A stretch of 64,000 bases of DNA. It comes from Vibrio sp. 16. Lineage in GTDB: Bacteria; Pseudomonadota; Gammaproteobacteria; Enterobacterales; Vibrionaceae. Made by a program: the position numbers and the translations under genes. The DNA lies in contig NZ_OY808998.1 in the NCBI RefSeq assembly GCF_963681195.1, positions 1,054,001 through 1,118,000 on the forward strand, given 5' to 3'. The notes below the pieces were generated by a model. That model saw only the letters and a list, made by a program, of their open reading frames with translations, was not told where the DNA came from and ran no database searches. Positions 1-8,183 of the stretch are shown one piece after another; position 1 is the first letter of the stretch, and every line of letters starts with the position of its first letter.

Positions 1-2
1 TA

Positions 3-146
3 GGCGCTTGGGCAGGCGGACGTATTTACGATTACTACGGCTCGTACGATCCAATCTGGTGGTCAACTGTGGTTCTGGCGTTTGCCGCAGCTCTAATCCA
101 CTTGCCAATTAACGATAGACCAGTACAGCGATTAGCAACCGCATAA
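3..146 (+). CDS. MFS transporter, C-terminal end only (partial)
   Basis: The window opens inside a gene. The frame starting at base 3 is open for 47 codons to a TAA at 144-146. It begins GAWAGGRIYDYYGSYDPIWW and continues into a hydrophobic stretch, which is typical of the last two membrane segments of a major facilitator superfamily permease (a Gly-rich turn, then an aromatic pair and a final helix). The short polar tail after the helix fits a cytoplasmic C-terminus. The substrate cannot be told from this fragment and the start lies outside the window. Confidence 0.6.
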   Translation, partial: GAWAGGRIYDYYGSYDPIWWSTVVLAFAAALIHLPINDRPVQRLATA

Positions 147-211
147 CTGGGTAAACTAAATGCCTCTGTTCTACGTATCGAATAATCGTGCAACGTAGAG
201 GAGGCATTATT

Positions 212-1450
212 GTGCAAACAACGGTTGGCTTATACTGGTTTATCAACGATTTAAGACGCTTAAACAATTCATTACTCGACCGCGCAATAAACGAGGTTGA
301 CGAGTTAGTCGCCGTCTATTGCCTACCTCATGTGACAGAATATCTAGCGGCTTTCTCCGGCGAGCACAACCTCGGAACCCACAGAGAGCGGTTTATACAC
401 CAGTCCGTTGAGGACCTTTCAGAGAGCCTCGCGGCGTTGGGCGTCGAACTCAATATCGTTGAGCAAGGCACAACAAAAGCCGTGGCAGAGATAATCGAGC
501 AACGAGGCGTTAGCCACCTTTACGTCAGCGAGGTTGCGGGATTTGATGAGACCGTCATGATCAATGTCATCAAGCAGAAATTTCCGACGCTAGAGGTGAT
601 TCAGTCTGACAACACCACGCTTTTTCACTCAGATCAGTTGCCGTTTCCACTTGATGAGCTTCCGGCAACCTTTACTCAGTTTCGCAAACAAGTAGAGCCC
701 ATTTTTGAGCTTCTTTATCCTTCTCAAGACGCTTTGTATCGTCTCGGTGAGATTGCTACTCCCACGGGGGTTGTTGGCGGCGAGCGTGCTGCGATCCAAC
801 ACGTGACTTGGTACTTTTCCCAACCTTTTGCCAGTAGCTACAAAGAGACTCGCAACCATTTAGAGGGAGAATCGAGCTCGACGCACTTTTCTCCTTGGCT
901 CGCTCTCGGGTGCATCTCTCCTGCGCAAATTGTCGCTTTGTTACGCCAATATGAGCAACGCAATGGCGCCAATCAGTCGACCTACTGGATTATATTTGAG
1001 CTGTTATGGCGCGAGTACTTCTATTGGTACGGGCGCAAGCATCAGCAAAGGGTGTTCTATTTTTCTGGACTGACATCGAAACAAGCACTTAAGCCTTTTG
1101 ATGATGAAGCGTTTCAACGCTGGGTTAAGGGTGAGACAGATTTTGCTATCGTCAATTCTTGCATGAATCAGCTCAACGAGACAGGTTTTATGTCTAACCG
1201 TGGGCGTCAATTGGTGGCGAGTTGTTTGATTCATGAGTTAGGTTTGGATTGGCGACGTGGAGCGGCTTATTTTGAAACTCAACTCATTGACTATGATGTG
1301 ACGTCAAACTGGGGAAATTGGCAGTATCTAGCGGGTGTTGGCGCTGATCCCAATCCTTCAAGGCGATTTAATTTGGCCAAGCAAGCTGAGCTTTATGACC
1401 CCGATTCATCGTTTACTCGCCGATGGCAAAACACAGCGGAAAAACAGTGA
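212..1450 (+). CDS. Cryptochrome DASH (photolyase family)
   Basis: CRY-DASH proteins bind FAD and a methenyltetrahydrofolate antenna and repair cyclobutane pyrimidine dimers in single-stranded DNA. The N-terminal alpha/beta domain opens TVGLYWFINDLRRLNN, the variant of the photolyase 'WFR.DLR..DN' motif. The FAD domain carries WREYFYWY and, near the C-terminus, the DASH signature NWGNWQYLAGVGADPNPSRR. The protein has 412 residues, slightly short of the usual 430-460. I chose GTG at 212 because an AGAGGAGG ribosome site lies seven bases upstream; an in-frame GTG at 188 has no such site. It probably stands alone: the next gene starts 75 bases later. Confidence 0.9.
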   Translation: MQTTVGLYWFINDLRRLNNSLLDRAINEVDELVAVYCLPHVTEYLAAFSGEHNLGTHRERFIHQSVEDLSESLAALGVELNIVEQGTTKAVAEIIEQRGVSHLYVSEVAGFDETVMINVIKQKFPTLEVIQSDNTTLFHSDQLPFPLDELPATFTQFRKQVEPIFELLYPSQDALYRLGEIATPTGVVGGERAAIQHVTWYFSQPFASSYKETRNHLEGESSSTHFSPWLALGCISPAQIVALLRQYEQRNGANQSTYWIIFELLWREYFYWYGRKHQQRVFYFSGLTSKQALKPFDDEAFQRWVKGETDFAIVNSCMNQLNETGFMSNRGRQLVASCLIHELGLDWRRGAAYFETQLIDYDVTSNWGNWQYLAGVGADPNPSRRFNLAKQAELYDPDSSFTRRWQNTAEKQ

Positions 1451-1524
1451 GATTTTAATCATTTAAAACGGTCGCATTTTCATCGCGTTAGATTATTATG
1501 AAGTTTCTCACTGACTCGTAGTAA

Positions 1525-2265
1525 ATGATGAATATGTACACTGAATGGATAACGCCAGAGGCTCTGATTGCCGCGTTTTTGATCTTCTTAGGATCGTTTG
1601 TGCAAACAGCGATTGGATTTGGGCTGGCGATTGTCGCAGCGCCTTTGCTGATTTTGGTGTCCCCAGATTACGTTCCCGCGCCGATTTGCTTGGTGGCGCT
1701 ATTCATCTCGATTCTCAATGCCTTAAAACACCGCGCTAGCGTAGAAATCGGTGGCTTAAAAATGGCCTTGATAGGGCGAGTTCCCGGGTCTGTTGCGGGT
1801 GGGGTGCTGCTTGTTCTAGTCTCTACCGACTTGCTGGCGCTATGGCTTGGTTTACTGGTGCTGTTTGCGGTTGCAGTCAGCTTACTGCCATTTCGAATCG
1901 AGCCCACACCGGCAAGGATGGGCATTGCGGGATTCTTCTCTGGCTTTTTTGGAACCAGTTCAGCCATCGGTGGCCCTCCAATGGCACTGCTTTTACAGCA
2001 TCAAGAGGCGAATCAACTGCGCGGAAATTTGTCGGCGTTTTTTGTCTTTAGTTCCATTATCTCGCTGATCATTCAAATGCCCGCAGGGTTTCTCACATGG
2101 CATCACCTTTGGATTTCAATTCCATTGATTCCTGCTTCTTGGGTCGGTTATAAACTGGCGCAGTTAACCACCCACTCTTTACCCAAAGAGAAGATACGTT
2201 TGGGCGCACTCGCTCTGTGTACGGTCAGTGGCGCAACGGCGGTATGGCAGGGGTTAATTCAGTAA
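1525..2265 (+). CDS. TauE/SafE family membrane permease
   Basis: A 246-residue inner-membrane protein of the TauE/SafE (DUF81) family, which are proposed exporters or importers of sulfonates, sulfite and other organic anions. The family hallmark is visible twice: an N-terminal GSFVQTAIGFGLAIVAAPLL helix and a mid-protein FFSGFFGTSSAIGGPPMAL repeat. Seven to eight hydrophobic segments cover nearly the whole length. The start is the first of two adjacent ATGs. The substrate is unknown. It lies between the cryptochrome and an ABM protein, and neither neighbour suggests a sulfur pathway. Confidence 0.85.
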   Translation: MMNMYTEWITPEALIAAFLIFLGSFVQTAIGFGLAIVAAPLLILVSPDYVPAPICLVALFISILNALKHRASVEIGGLKMALIGRVPGSVAGGVLLVLVSTDLLALWLGLLVLFAVAVSLLPFRIEPTPARMGIAGFFSGFFGTSSAIGGPPMALLLQHQEANQLRGNLSAFFVFSSIISLIIQMPAGFLTWHHLWISIPLIPASWVGYKLAQLTTHSLPKEKIRLGALALCTVSGATAVWQGLIQ

Positions 2266-2300
2266 AACGGGCGCTGTTCATCTTAGGTTAAGGAAAAAAC

Positions 2301-2594
2301 ATGATACTGGAAGTCGCAATATTAGATGTGAAGCCGAATTTGGAATCTGAATTCGAGCAAAACTTTGCCAAAGCGCAAACGATCATAGCGTCCATGAAGG
2401 GCTATATTTCACACCAACTGCAACGGTGTGTTGAAAACCCGAGCCGTTATATTTTGTTGGTGAATTGGCAAACAATAGAAGACCACGAGCAAGGATTTAG
2501 ACAGTCCGCGCAATATCAGGAATGGAAGGCACTTTTACATCATTTTTATGATCCCTTCCCAACCGTAGAACACTTTGAAAAGGTCTACGGCTAA
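2301..2594 (+). CDS. ABM-domain (antibiotic biosynthesis monooxygenase family) protein
   Basis: A 97-residue protein with the dimeric alpha/beta ABM fold. The pattern is MILEVAILDVKP at the start, then a helix with Phe-rich spacing, GYISHQLQRCVENPSRYILL, then a W..IEDHEQGFRQS.QY segment. This matches small ABM proteins such as YgiN-like quinol monooxygenases and many uncharacterised stress proteins. No cofactor is needed in the known members. It follows the TauE-type permease by 35 bases and precedes yccF by 23 bases with a good ribosome site, so a short operon is likely. The substrate is unknown. Confidence 0.8.
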   Translation: MILEVAILDVKPNLESEFEQNFAKAQTIIASMKGYISHQLQRCVENPSRYILLVNWQTIEDHEQGFRQSAQYQEWKALLHHFYDPFPTVEHFEKVYG

Positions 2595-2617
2595 GGTTTT
2601 CTACAAAGGAGAAACAA

Positions 2618-3046
2618 GTGTTAAGAGTACTCGGTAATATTATTTGGTTTTTGTGTGGTGGCGTCATCATGGGACTTGCTTGGTGGCTAGTCGGCTTGTT
2701 GTGTTTCATCAGCATTATTGGTATTCCGTGGGGACGAGCGTGTTTCGTGATGGGGAACTTCTCTTTCTTCCCGTTCGGACAAGAGGTGATAGGACGAGAT
2801 GAGCTCACCAAAGAGATGGACATAGGTACCAGCCCGTTAGGCACAATAGGTAACGTGATCTGGTTCTTGTTGGCAGGTATTTGGTTGGCGATTGGTCATA
2901 TCATGTCGGCAGTGGCGTGTTTTATTACCATTATCGGTATTCCATTCGCACTTCAGCATTTGAAGCTCGCCTACATTTCACTGGCGCCGATTGGTAAAAC
3001 CGTAGTGCCTAGAGAGAAAGCGGCAATGGCGCGTTACTCTAAGTAA
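2618..3046 (+). CDS. yccF: YccF family inner-membrane protein
   Basis: A 142-residue protein with the duplicated YccF (DUF307) domain. Each half has the order G.I.WF...G, then a long hydrophobic helix, then an 'IGIP.G' or 'IGIPFALQ' turn: FISIIGIPWGRACFVMGNFS in the first half and CFITIIGIPFALQHLKLAY in the second. Four transmembrane segments are predicted by eye. It starts with GTG; an AAAGGAG site ends seven bases upstream. The function of YccF is not established. A strong terminator follows directly, ending this transcription unit. Confidence 0.9.
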   Translation: MLRVLGNIIWFLCGGVIMGLAWWLVGLLCFISIIGIPWGRACFVMGNFSFFPFGQEVIGRDELTKEMDIGTSPLGTIGNVIWFLLAGIWLAIGHIMSAVACFITIIGIPFALQHLKLAYISLAPIGKTVVPREKAAMARYSK

Positions 3047-3058
3047 GGCATTAACAGA

Positions 3059-3094
3059 AAAAGCCCTCAATACTAGATTATTGAGGGCTTTTTG
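3059..3094 (+). terminator. Intrinsic terminator after yccF
   Basis: A perfect 12-base-pair stem (arms 3061-3072 and 3079-3090, loop CTAGAT) is followed by TTT. The preceding A-run gives a matching U-run on the other strand, so it can also act in the leftward direction. Confidence 0.9.
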
Positions 3095-3109
3095 TTTGCG
3101 GCTCGAAGG

Positions 3110-3229
3110 CTATTTGCTTAGCTCTTCTCCATAAATATCAAATGAGAAGTACTTTGCAGCGATTTTGTCGTACGTGCCGTTATCACGAATGCTCTTGATC
3201 GCTTGGTTAAGTTTATGAGCAGCGTGGCG
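3110..3229 (-). pseudogene. Remnant of an amino-acid ABC transporter substrate-binding protein (C-terminus only)
   Basis: On the minus strand this stretch reads, in frame to a TAG at 3110, about 37 residues including AHKLNQAIKSIRDNGTYDKI and then KYFSFDIYGEELSK. That is the end of an SBP_bac_3 (ArtJ/GlnH-like) binding protein: the last helix 'LN.AI..IR..GTYDKI..KYF.FDIYG'. A stop codon interrupts the frame two residues before the recognisable part, and nothing upstream continues the protein; instead the 288-residue nuclease-like gene ends there. I read it as the scar of a deletion or insertion. It is too short for a binding protein, so function is unlikely. Confidence 0.75.
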
Positions 3230-4096
3230 TTAGTAGGCTTTAATCCCAAACTCTCGTAATTTACTTGGCAATCGCTCATCAAGGTGCTCTATGTCATCAG
3301 GAGTCACTTCGATAAGGGCAAAACCATGCTCTTGGTATAACGCTATTATTTTATCTCGTTGCTTTGCATCGATTTCACCAGAATCACTTCCCCAATATTG
3401 GAGATACACTTTTCCTGCCGGCAAGTAAAAGTCACTCAATACGTCTTGTTCGATAGGTAATTGGCGATCGTAGGCATGAACGATGCCGTTCATATAGAGC
3501 CAGTTGTCGATGATGAGCTCACCTTTAGAGCGCACATAGTGGCCATCGAGTGTGCGATGTTTGGCTTCAAACTTTTGCCTAAAGCTGGACAAAGATTTGT
3601 CTGTCGCATGTGTTTCGGCGTCTTGTCCGGAAAATTCGACGACCGACTGCTTCAAGCGCTTATTACGAATGATGGTATCGTGCCAAACCACAAATTGTGC
3701 ACCGGTCTCTTTATCTTCTCGTTGATGGCCACCAACAGTAAGACCTGATTGAGTTACCAGCCAACCCTGTTCAGTGCGACTAAGCCAGCCCAGCTCTTGC
3801 AGGAGTTGATTGATTTTCTTCGCTGGCAGAGAAAAGCGCTGGCCCATTTGAGTAGCAGAGAGTGTATTACCACTGGTCGCAGCATGATCGATGAGGAGGT
3901 TTTGTGGCCAAACAATAAACTTTCCAAATTTGGCGTGCGTGATGTACTCACCGCCAAACTTAGCCCCAATCTCGGTGAGCACCCAACCTTCGTCACCTCG
4001 GTTGATATAGCCAGCATTTTTTAACTCGGTAAAGAGTTCTTTCGCATCTTGTTGACGCAATTTGGCTAGGGCGGTGGTGGATAGTTTATCTGACAT
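3230..4096 (-). CDS. Duplicated KilAC-like modules fused to a PD-(D/E)XK nuclease-like domain
   Basis: A 288-residue protein in three parts. Residues about 10-75 and 85-145 are two copies of one module, each ending 'T..G...GG......G.F(I/V)VW' (WVLTEIGAKFGGEY with KFGKFIVWP, and WLVTQSGLTVGGHQ with AQFVVWHD). This resembles the C-terminal winged-helix module of phage KilAC antirepressors. Residues about 190-285 (RSKGELIIDNWLYMNGI, then SDFYLPAGKVYLQYWG, then a final LIEVTPDDI) resemble a restriction-endonuclease-like fold. The position that is normally Glu in IYIEYWG-type motifs is Gln here, so catalysis is doubtful. Start: ATG with AAGGAG seven bases upstream. Vibrio homologues are often labelled 'glycerol kinase', which this sequence does not support. 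Confidence 0.55.
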   Translation of the reverse strand: MSDKLSTTALAKLRQQDAKELFTELKNAGYINRGDEGWVLTEIGAKFGGEYITHAKFGKFIVWPQNLLIDHAATSGNTLSATQMGQRFSLPAKKINQLLQELGWLSRTEQGWLVTQSGLTVGGHQREDKETGAQFVVWHDTIIRNKRLKQSVVEFSGQDAETHATDKSLSSFRQKFEAKHRTLDGHYVRSKGELIIDNWLYMNGIVHAYDRQLPIEQDVLSDFYLPAGKVYLQYWGSDSGEIDAKQRDKIIALYQEHGFALIEVTPDDIEHLDERLPSKLREFGIKAY

Positions 4097-4167
4097 AGTG
4101 CGCTCCTTGATCTTACAATCATTGTTGAGGGAAAACGCACTAGGGTCAAGTGGCTGATTTTTCGATA

Positions 4168-4193
4168 GTAAAAGGCGTTTATTGCAACGCCTT
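4168..4193 (-). terminator. Terminator of the nanE-nanK-nagA operon
   Basis: On the minus strand an AAGGCGTT/AACGCCTT stem (arms 4186-4193 and 4172-4179, six-base loop) runs into TTTT just after the nagA stop. Confidence 0.75.
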
Positions 4194-4200
4194 GGTTGAG

Positions 4201-5334
4201 TTAGTAGAGTTTACCATCGACGAGTACCGCTCGAGATTGATATTCATTAGATAGGACAGTTGCAGCAGCTTTAAAACCCGGTCTGAGATAACCAAGCTGC
4301 TCACATTTGAGCGCCTGAGCAGGGTAGGTTGAAGCCATTTTTAAAACCTCTGCTTCATCTATACCCCATTGAATCGCATTGGCCACGGATTCATCCATCC
4401 CTATGTGGGCTCCAGCGAGTGCACCTTCTTGATTGACGAGCTTGCCATTAACCACCGAGATAACCTCACCATCAAGCTCAAACTGATCATTGGCACTGCC
4501 CACCGAGCCCATCGCATCGGTGACTATCAACAACTTGCCTTTCGGTTTTATTCTATGTGCTAGCAAGACACTTTGAGGGTGAACATGGATGCCATCAGTG
4601 ATGATGGAACACCAAGCATGATCGGTGAGCAGCGCTGTTCCGACAGCCCCGGGAGCTCTCCCTTCGAGTGGTGACATAGCGTTAAACAAATGAGTAAACC
4701 CATCAATATGTTTAAGCTTTTCCGCAGGCAGTTGCTCAAAAGTAGCGTTTGAGTGCCCGCACGAAATCATCGCTCCCCTTGCTTCTAGCCAAGACAGGGC
4801 GCCAATATCAACGCGTTCAGTGGCACAAGTGATTAAGATCTGTCCTTTGTCTGGCCAGGGTAACTGCTGTAAAGACTCTAGGCTAGGTGAATAGAATAAG
4901 GCAGAGTCATGCGCGCCTTTTTTGGCCGGATTTAGCCATGGCCCCTCCAAGTGTATGCCCAGCACTCCTGGTAATCGATCATTGAGTGCCTGCTGGCAAG
5001 CCAACAAGGCCTCTGAAATTTTGGTTGGTGTCGCACTTATCAGTGTTGGCAGCAAGTAGGCTGTGCCGTGCTTCCTGTGCGCCTCGGTGATGGTTTGCAT
5101 GGCCGCTGGCGCAGTGTCGTTGTTGAACATCACCCCTCCGCCGCCATTAACTTGAATATCGATAAATCCGGGGCAGATTATTGAGTCACTAAAGTGTTGA
5201 ACAGGTATCTCACTCGAAAGCTCTTCGAGTGGGACAATGGCTTCAATATGGTTATCGCGCCATAATAGAGCAGAGTTGCTGTGGTACTGACGTCCATCAA
5301 AGATACGCGGAGCGGAAATGGCGTTGAGTATCAT
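4201..5334 (-). CDS. nagA: N-acetylglucosamine-6-phosphate deacetylase
   Basis: NagA removes acetate from GlcNAc-6-phosphate to give glucosamine-6-phosphate, the last step of sialic-acid breakdown before NagB (not in this window). Amidohydrolase motifs are all present: FIDIQVNGGGG, HLEGPWLNPAKKGAH, a GHSNATF metal ligand, THLFNAMSP, ITDGIHVHP and the catalytic Asp in VTDAMGSVG. I chose the ATG at 5334 (377 residues, MILNAISAPRIFDG) because AAGGA lies upstream and the frame farther out would overlap nanK. It begins four bases after the nanK stop, so the two are coupled. A terminator follows. It is a dedicated copy for the nan operon. Confidence 0.93.
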   Translation of the reverse strand: MILNAISAPRIFDGRQYHSNSALLWRDNHIEAIVPLEELSSEIPVQHFSDSIICPGFIDIQVNGGGGVMFNNDTAPAAMQTITEAHRKHGTAYLLPTLISATPTKISEALLACQQALNDRLPGVLGIHLEGPWLNPAKKGAHDSALFYSPSLESLQQLPWPDKGQILITCATERVDIGALSWLEARGAMISCGHSNATFEQLPAEKLKHIDGFTHLFNAMSPLEGRAPGAVGTALLTDHAWCSIITDGIHVHPQSVLLAHRIKPKGKLLIVTDAMGSVGSANDQFELDGEVISVVNGKLVNQEGALAGAHIGMDESVANAIQWGIDEAEVLKMASTYPAQALKCEQLGYLRPGFKAAATVLSNEYQSRAVLVDGKLY

Positions 5335-5338
5335 AAGA

Positions 5339-6202
5339 TTATTCCTTGAATTGATAGGCTGCGCCCAGTAGACACGCGTCGTAGTCACCTTTGGCTGCCA
5401 CCACTGAGACCTGAAATGCTCCTGGTCTAGAGGCTATCGCTTTATTGACTCGGTCAAGGTAACCTGTTGCCAAGCCGATGCCTCCGCCTAAGACAATAAT
5501 GTCGAGGTCTAATGTGGCTTTGAGATTACAACAAAGCGCTGCAATAGCGTTGGCACTTCGAGCAATAATGGCCTCTGCATGCTGACTTTTACTTGCAAGG
5601 GAGAACAGGTCAATGTTCGAAATATGCGGGAAGAAATAGTCATCACTGGCCTTTTTAATCGCGGTTCCTGAAGCGATAGCTTCAACACACCCTGTTTGAC
5701 CACAACCGCATTTGGGACCATCAAGTTCAACAACGGTATGTCCAATGTGGCCTGCTAGACCTGCATTTCCTTGATGCAATTGGCGATTAATGACAACCCC
5801 GCCTCCCACGCCCGTTGAGACGGTAATAAACGCCATGTTGTCTATTGTGCTCCCGAGAGCTTTGAATTCATACCATGCAGCTGCTTGGGCATCGTTGAGC
5901 ATCGCGACTGGCTTATTGGTCAGTGATTCCAGCGCTTGGGCAAGTGGGAAAGGGCTTGGAAAAGCTAAGGTATCTGGGTTGATGGCTGAAATACCGTCTT
6001 TGGTGATTAAGCCCGTTGTTGAAACCCCGATTTTGTTTATCTCTGGCAGCCACTTATCGGCGTGCGCGAGAATCACTTGCGCAAACTGCTCTGCATTTTG
6101 CGCTTTAGGTGTCGGGAACTGGGTGCGTTCAATTAGTTGACCATTTCTGACTAAGCCTAAGGCTATCTTGGTGCCGCCAATGTCGATGGCTAGTGTGTGC
6201 AT
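5339..6202 (-). CDS. nanK: N-acetylmannosamine kinase (ROK family)
   Basis: NanK phosphorylates ManNAc, released by NanA, to ManNAc-6-phosphate with ATP. The protein has 287 residues. The ATP phosphate-1 motif is [14 protein letters not shown] at the N-terminus; the ROK signature includes [10 protein letters not shown] and [11 protein letters not shown]; and the structural zinc motif is [10 protein letters not shown]. The start overlaps the end of nanE by 13 bases, and nagA follows four bases after the stop, so all three are one translationally coupled operon. Order and content match the Vibrio nanE-nanK-nagA arm. Confidence 0.93.
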   Translation of the reverse strand: MHTLAIDIGGTKIALGLVRNGQLIERTQFPTPKAQNAEQFAQVILAHADKWLPEINKIGVSTTGLITKDGISAINPDTLAFPSPFPLAQALESLTNKPVAMLNDAQAAAWYEFKALGSTIDNMAFITVSTGVGGGVVINRQLHQGNAGLAGHIGHTVVELDGPKCGCGQTGCVEAIASGTAIKKASDDYFFPHISNIDLFSLASKSQHAEAIIARSANAIAALCCNLKATLDLDIIVLGGGIGLATGYLDRVNKAIASRPGAFQVSVVAAKGDYDACLLGAAYQFKE

Positions 6203-6912
6203 TGCTTTTCCCCTACCGCTTGTGTCGCTGCATTAAACCAGTTGGTGACCACTTCTAGGCGAGTAATCGCAGAACCGACAGTAACCGCCACTGCGCCTGC
6301 TTGTATCGCTTGAGCTGCTAGTTCGGGTGTGTTGTAGCGACCTTCTGCCATTGTAAAGAATCCCGCTTGGGAAAACTGTTTCACCAATTGCAGATCTGGT
6401 TCTGTGGGCTCTACATCGCCGACGTAGCCCGATAGTGTTGAGCCAATAATTTCAACTCCCTGTGAGTTGGCCCATTCGCCATCTTCAAAACAAGAGCTGT
6501 CTGCCATGGCAAAGCACCCCGAGTTTTTGATCGCTTGAGCAATGTGTTCGCGGCTTTCTGGACGCTTACGATCAGTGGCATCAAAAGCAATGATGGTGGC
6601 TCCCGCATTCGCAAGGTTATCAACATCACGGGCAAAAGGTGTGATGCGAACAGGACTGTCCTGCAAGTCACGTTTCACAATTCCAATAATTGGTACACTG
6701 ACCACTGCAGCCACAGCGGCGACATTTTCGACACCTTCAATACGAAGAGCTTTCGCTCCAGCTTGTTCTGCAGCTAGCGCCATCGCGACGATAAATTCTG
6801 TTTTTTCTAATGGACTACCAACGACAGGTTGAATAGAAACCACAGTTTGACCTAGCAAAGATGATTTTAACTCATTGATATTTAGATTTTTTGTTCTCAC
6901 GACGGGCCTCAT
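6190..6912 (-). CDS. nanE: N-acetylmannosamine-6-phosphate 2-epimerase
   Basis: NanE converts ManNAc-6-phosphate to GlcNAc-6-phosphate. This 240-residue TIM-barrel protein shows the family motifs: [13 protein letters not shown] at strand 1, [29 protein letters not shown] with the conserved catalytic Lys, [14 protein letters not shown], and the phosphate-binding loop with AEGRYNTPE and [10 protein letters not shown]. It is the first gene of the leftward arm and faces siaP across a 237-base regulatory region. NanE activity matters for control too, since its substrate ManNAc-6-P is the known ligand of Vibrio NanR. Confidence 0.93.
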   Translation of the reverse strand: MRPVVRTKNLNINELKSSLLGQTVVSIQPVVGSPLEKTEFIVAMALAAEQAGAKALRIEGVENVAAVAAVVSVPIIGIVKRDLQDSPVRITPFARDVDNLANAGATIIAFDATDRKRPESREHIAQAIKNSGCFAMADSSCFEDGEWANSQGVEIIGSTLSGYVGDVEPTEPDLQLVKQFSQAGFFTMAEGRYNTPELAAQAIQAGAVAVTVGSAITRLEVVTNWFNAATQAVGEKQCTH

Positions 6913-6999
6913 AAATTAAGCGTTGCGTTGCGGAGTGATGAGAAGAAAACGATCCATCACAATTCGTCTAATCAGTCTGCCAATTGATAACGTTGGCGA

Positions 7000-7021
7000 A
7001 TTTTTGTCCGCGATCACATTT
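7000..7021. promoter_or_regulatory. Possible CRP site between nanE and siaP
   Basis: The right half GATCACATTTT matches the CRP consensus half-site TCACA with its flank exactly; the left half matches only three of five positions. CRP activation of the nan genes is known in V. vulnificus, so a weak site here is reasonable, but the match alone is not strong. Confidence 0.35.
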
Positions 7022-7033
7022 TGCAAAAAGTTG

Positions 7034-7088
7034 GTTTGAAAATAATCTTCACGGCAATAATAATCCATAACGAAGATTTTTTTCAAAC
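7034..7088. promoter_or_regulatory. Long inverted repeat, candidate NanR operator
   Basis: GTTTGAAAATAATCTTC (7034-7050) and GAAGATTTTTTTCAAAC (7072-7088) are inverted copies matching at 16 of 17 positions, separated by 21 bases. A third, weaker copy of the TTTGAAA core lies at about 7104-7117. The repeat sits in the divergent promoter between nanE and siaP. The RpiR-type repressor NanR encoded at 11117 is the obvious candidate to bind it, perhaps as two dimers. The assignment is an inference; the repeat itself is plain. Confidence 0.65.
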
Positions 7089-7149
7089 AAAATAAAAGTT
7101 TTTTTTGAAATTGGTGAAACAAGGTAAAAATCGAATAAAAGGGAATAAT

Positions 7150-8115
7150 ATGAAAGCCATCAACAAACTTACTATCGCTATGCTGGCTCTTGGTTGTGCA
7201 GTTTCCGTTAACGCTGAAACCACGCTAAAAATGGGTATGCAAGCTTCTGTTGGTTCTGTCGAATACACGTCGGCGAAGCTTCTAGCGGACACAATTGAAG
7301 AGATGAGTAATGGCGAGTTGAAGCTAGCACTGTACCCAAGTGCTCAGCTAGGTGATGACCGAGCGATGCTTCAGCAACTGAGTATGGGTGATTTGGATAT
7401 CACTTACGCTGAATTTGGTCGAATGGGTCTTTGGATCCCACGTGCCGAAGCGGTAACACTGCCTTATGTTGCCCGCGATTATGATCACTTACGTCGTATG
7501 TTTGATTCGGAATTTGGTCAAGGTGTTCGTGAAGAAATGCTGACTAAGTTTAACTGGCGTGCGCTAGATACTTGGTACAATGGTACGCGTGAAACCACTT
7601 CTAACCGCCCTCTAAATAACATTGAAGACTTTAAAGGTCTTAAATTACGTGTGCCAAACGCTAAGCCAAATCTGAACTATGCAAAACTGTCAGGTGCATC
7701 TCCAACACCGATGGCTTTCTCTGAAGTTTACCTAGCACTGCAAACTAACGCTGTTGATGGCCAAGAGAACCCGTTGCCAACCATCAAGACCATGAAGTTC
7801 TATGAAGTTCAAGGTAACTTGGCGATGACTAACCACATCGTTAATGACCAGATGGTGATCATTTCTGAGCCGACGTGGCAAAAGCTTTCAGCGGAAGAAA
7901 AAGAGATCGTTAATAAAGCCGTGGCTAAAGCGGGTGCTGCGCACACTGCATCTGTGAAACAGCAAGAAGCAGAACTGATTTCATTCTTTGAAAAACAAGG
8001 CGTGAATGTCACTTACCCAGATCTAGCTCCATTCCGTGAAGCAATGCAGCCGTTGTACGCTGAGTTTGAAGAAAAGATCGGCGAGCCTGTGGTTAAGAAA
8101 CTCGCAGCTATGTAA
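7150..8115 (+). CDS. siaP: Sialic-acid TRAP transporter, periplasmic binding protein
   Basis: SiaP captures Neu5Ac in the periplasm and hands it to SiaQM. The 321-residue protein has a Sec signal (MKAINKLTIAMLALG, cleavage near VNA-ET) followed by the DctP-family fold. Family arginines are in place: NGTRETTSNRP and LRVPNAKPNLNY, the latter holding the Arg that pairs with the sialate carboxylate. The linker ALQTNAVDGQENP is also typical. I chose ATG 7150, which gives a proper signal peptide, over an earlier in-frame start. It leads the rightward operon siaP-siaQ-siaM-nanA-nanR. Confidence 0.93.
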   Translation: MKAINKLTIAMLALGCAVSVNAETTLKMGMQASVGSVEYTSAKLLADTIEEMSNGELKLALYPSAQLGDDRAMLQQLSMGDLDITYAEFGRMGLWIPRAEAVTLPYVARDYDHLRRMFDSEFGQGVREEMLTKFNWRALDTWYNGTRETTSNRPLNNIEDFKGLKLRVPNAKPNLNYAKLSGASPTPMAFSEVYLALQTNAVDGQENPLPTIKTMKFYEVQGNLAMTNHIVNDQMVIISEPTWQKLSAEEKEIVNKAVAKAGAAHTASVKQQEAELISFFEKQGVNVTYPDLAPFREAMQPLYAEFEEKIGEPVVKKLAAM

Positions 8116-8150
8116 GGAAATAAACGAGACAGTTTATTTCGATTATTCAG

Positions 8151-8171
8151 GCTGGCCTCACTTGGCCAGCC
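8151..8171 (+). other. Intercistronic hairpin between siaP and siaQ
   Basis: A perfect eight-base-pair GGCTGGCC/GGCCAGCC stem with a five-base loop lies between the two genes, ending 12 bases before the siaQ start. No T-run follows, so it is not a normal terminator. Such stems often protect the upstream mRNA and raise binding-protein output over the membrane subunits. Confidence 0.6.
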
Positions 8172-8183
8172 ATGGAGCTCAAG

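Noticed and set aside
8151..8171. siaP/siaQ hairpin as a transcription terminator
   Set aside because: No T-run follows and the next gene is in the same functional operon.
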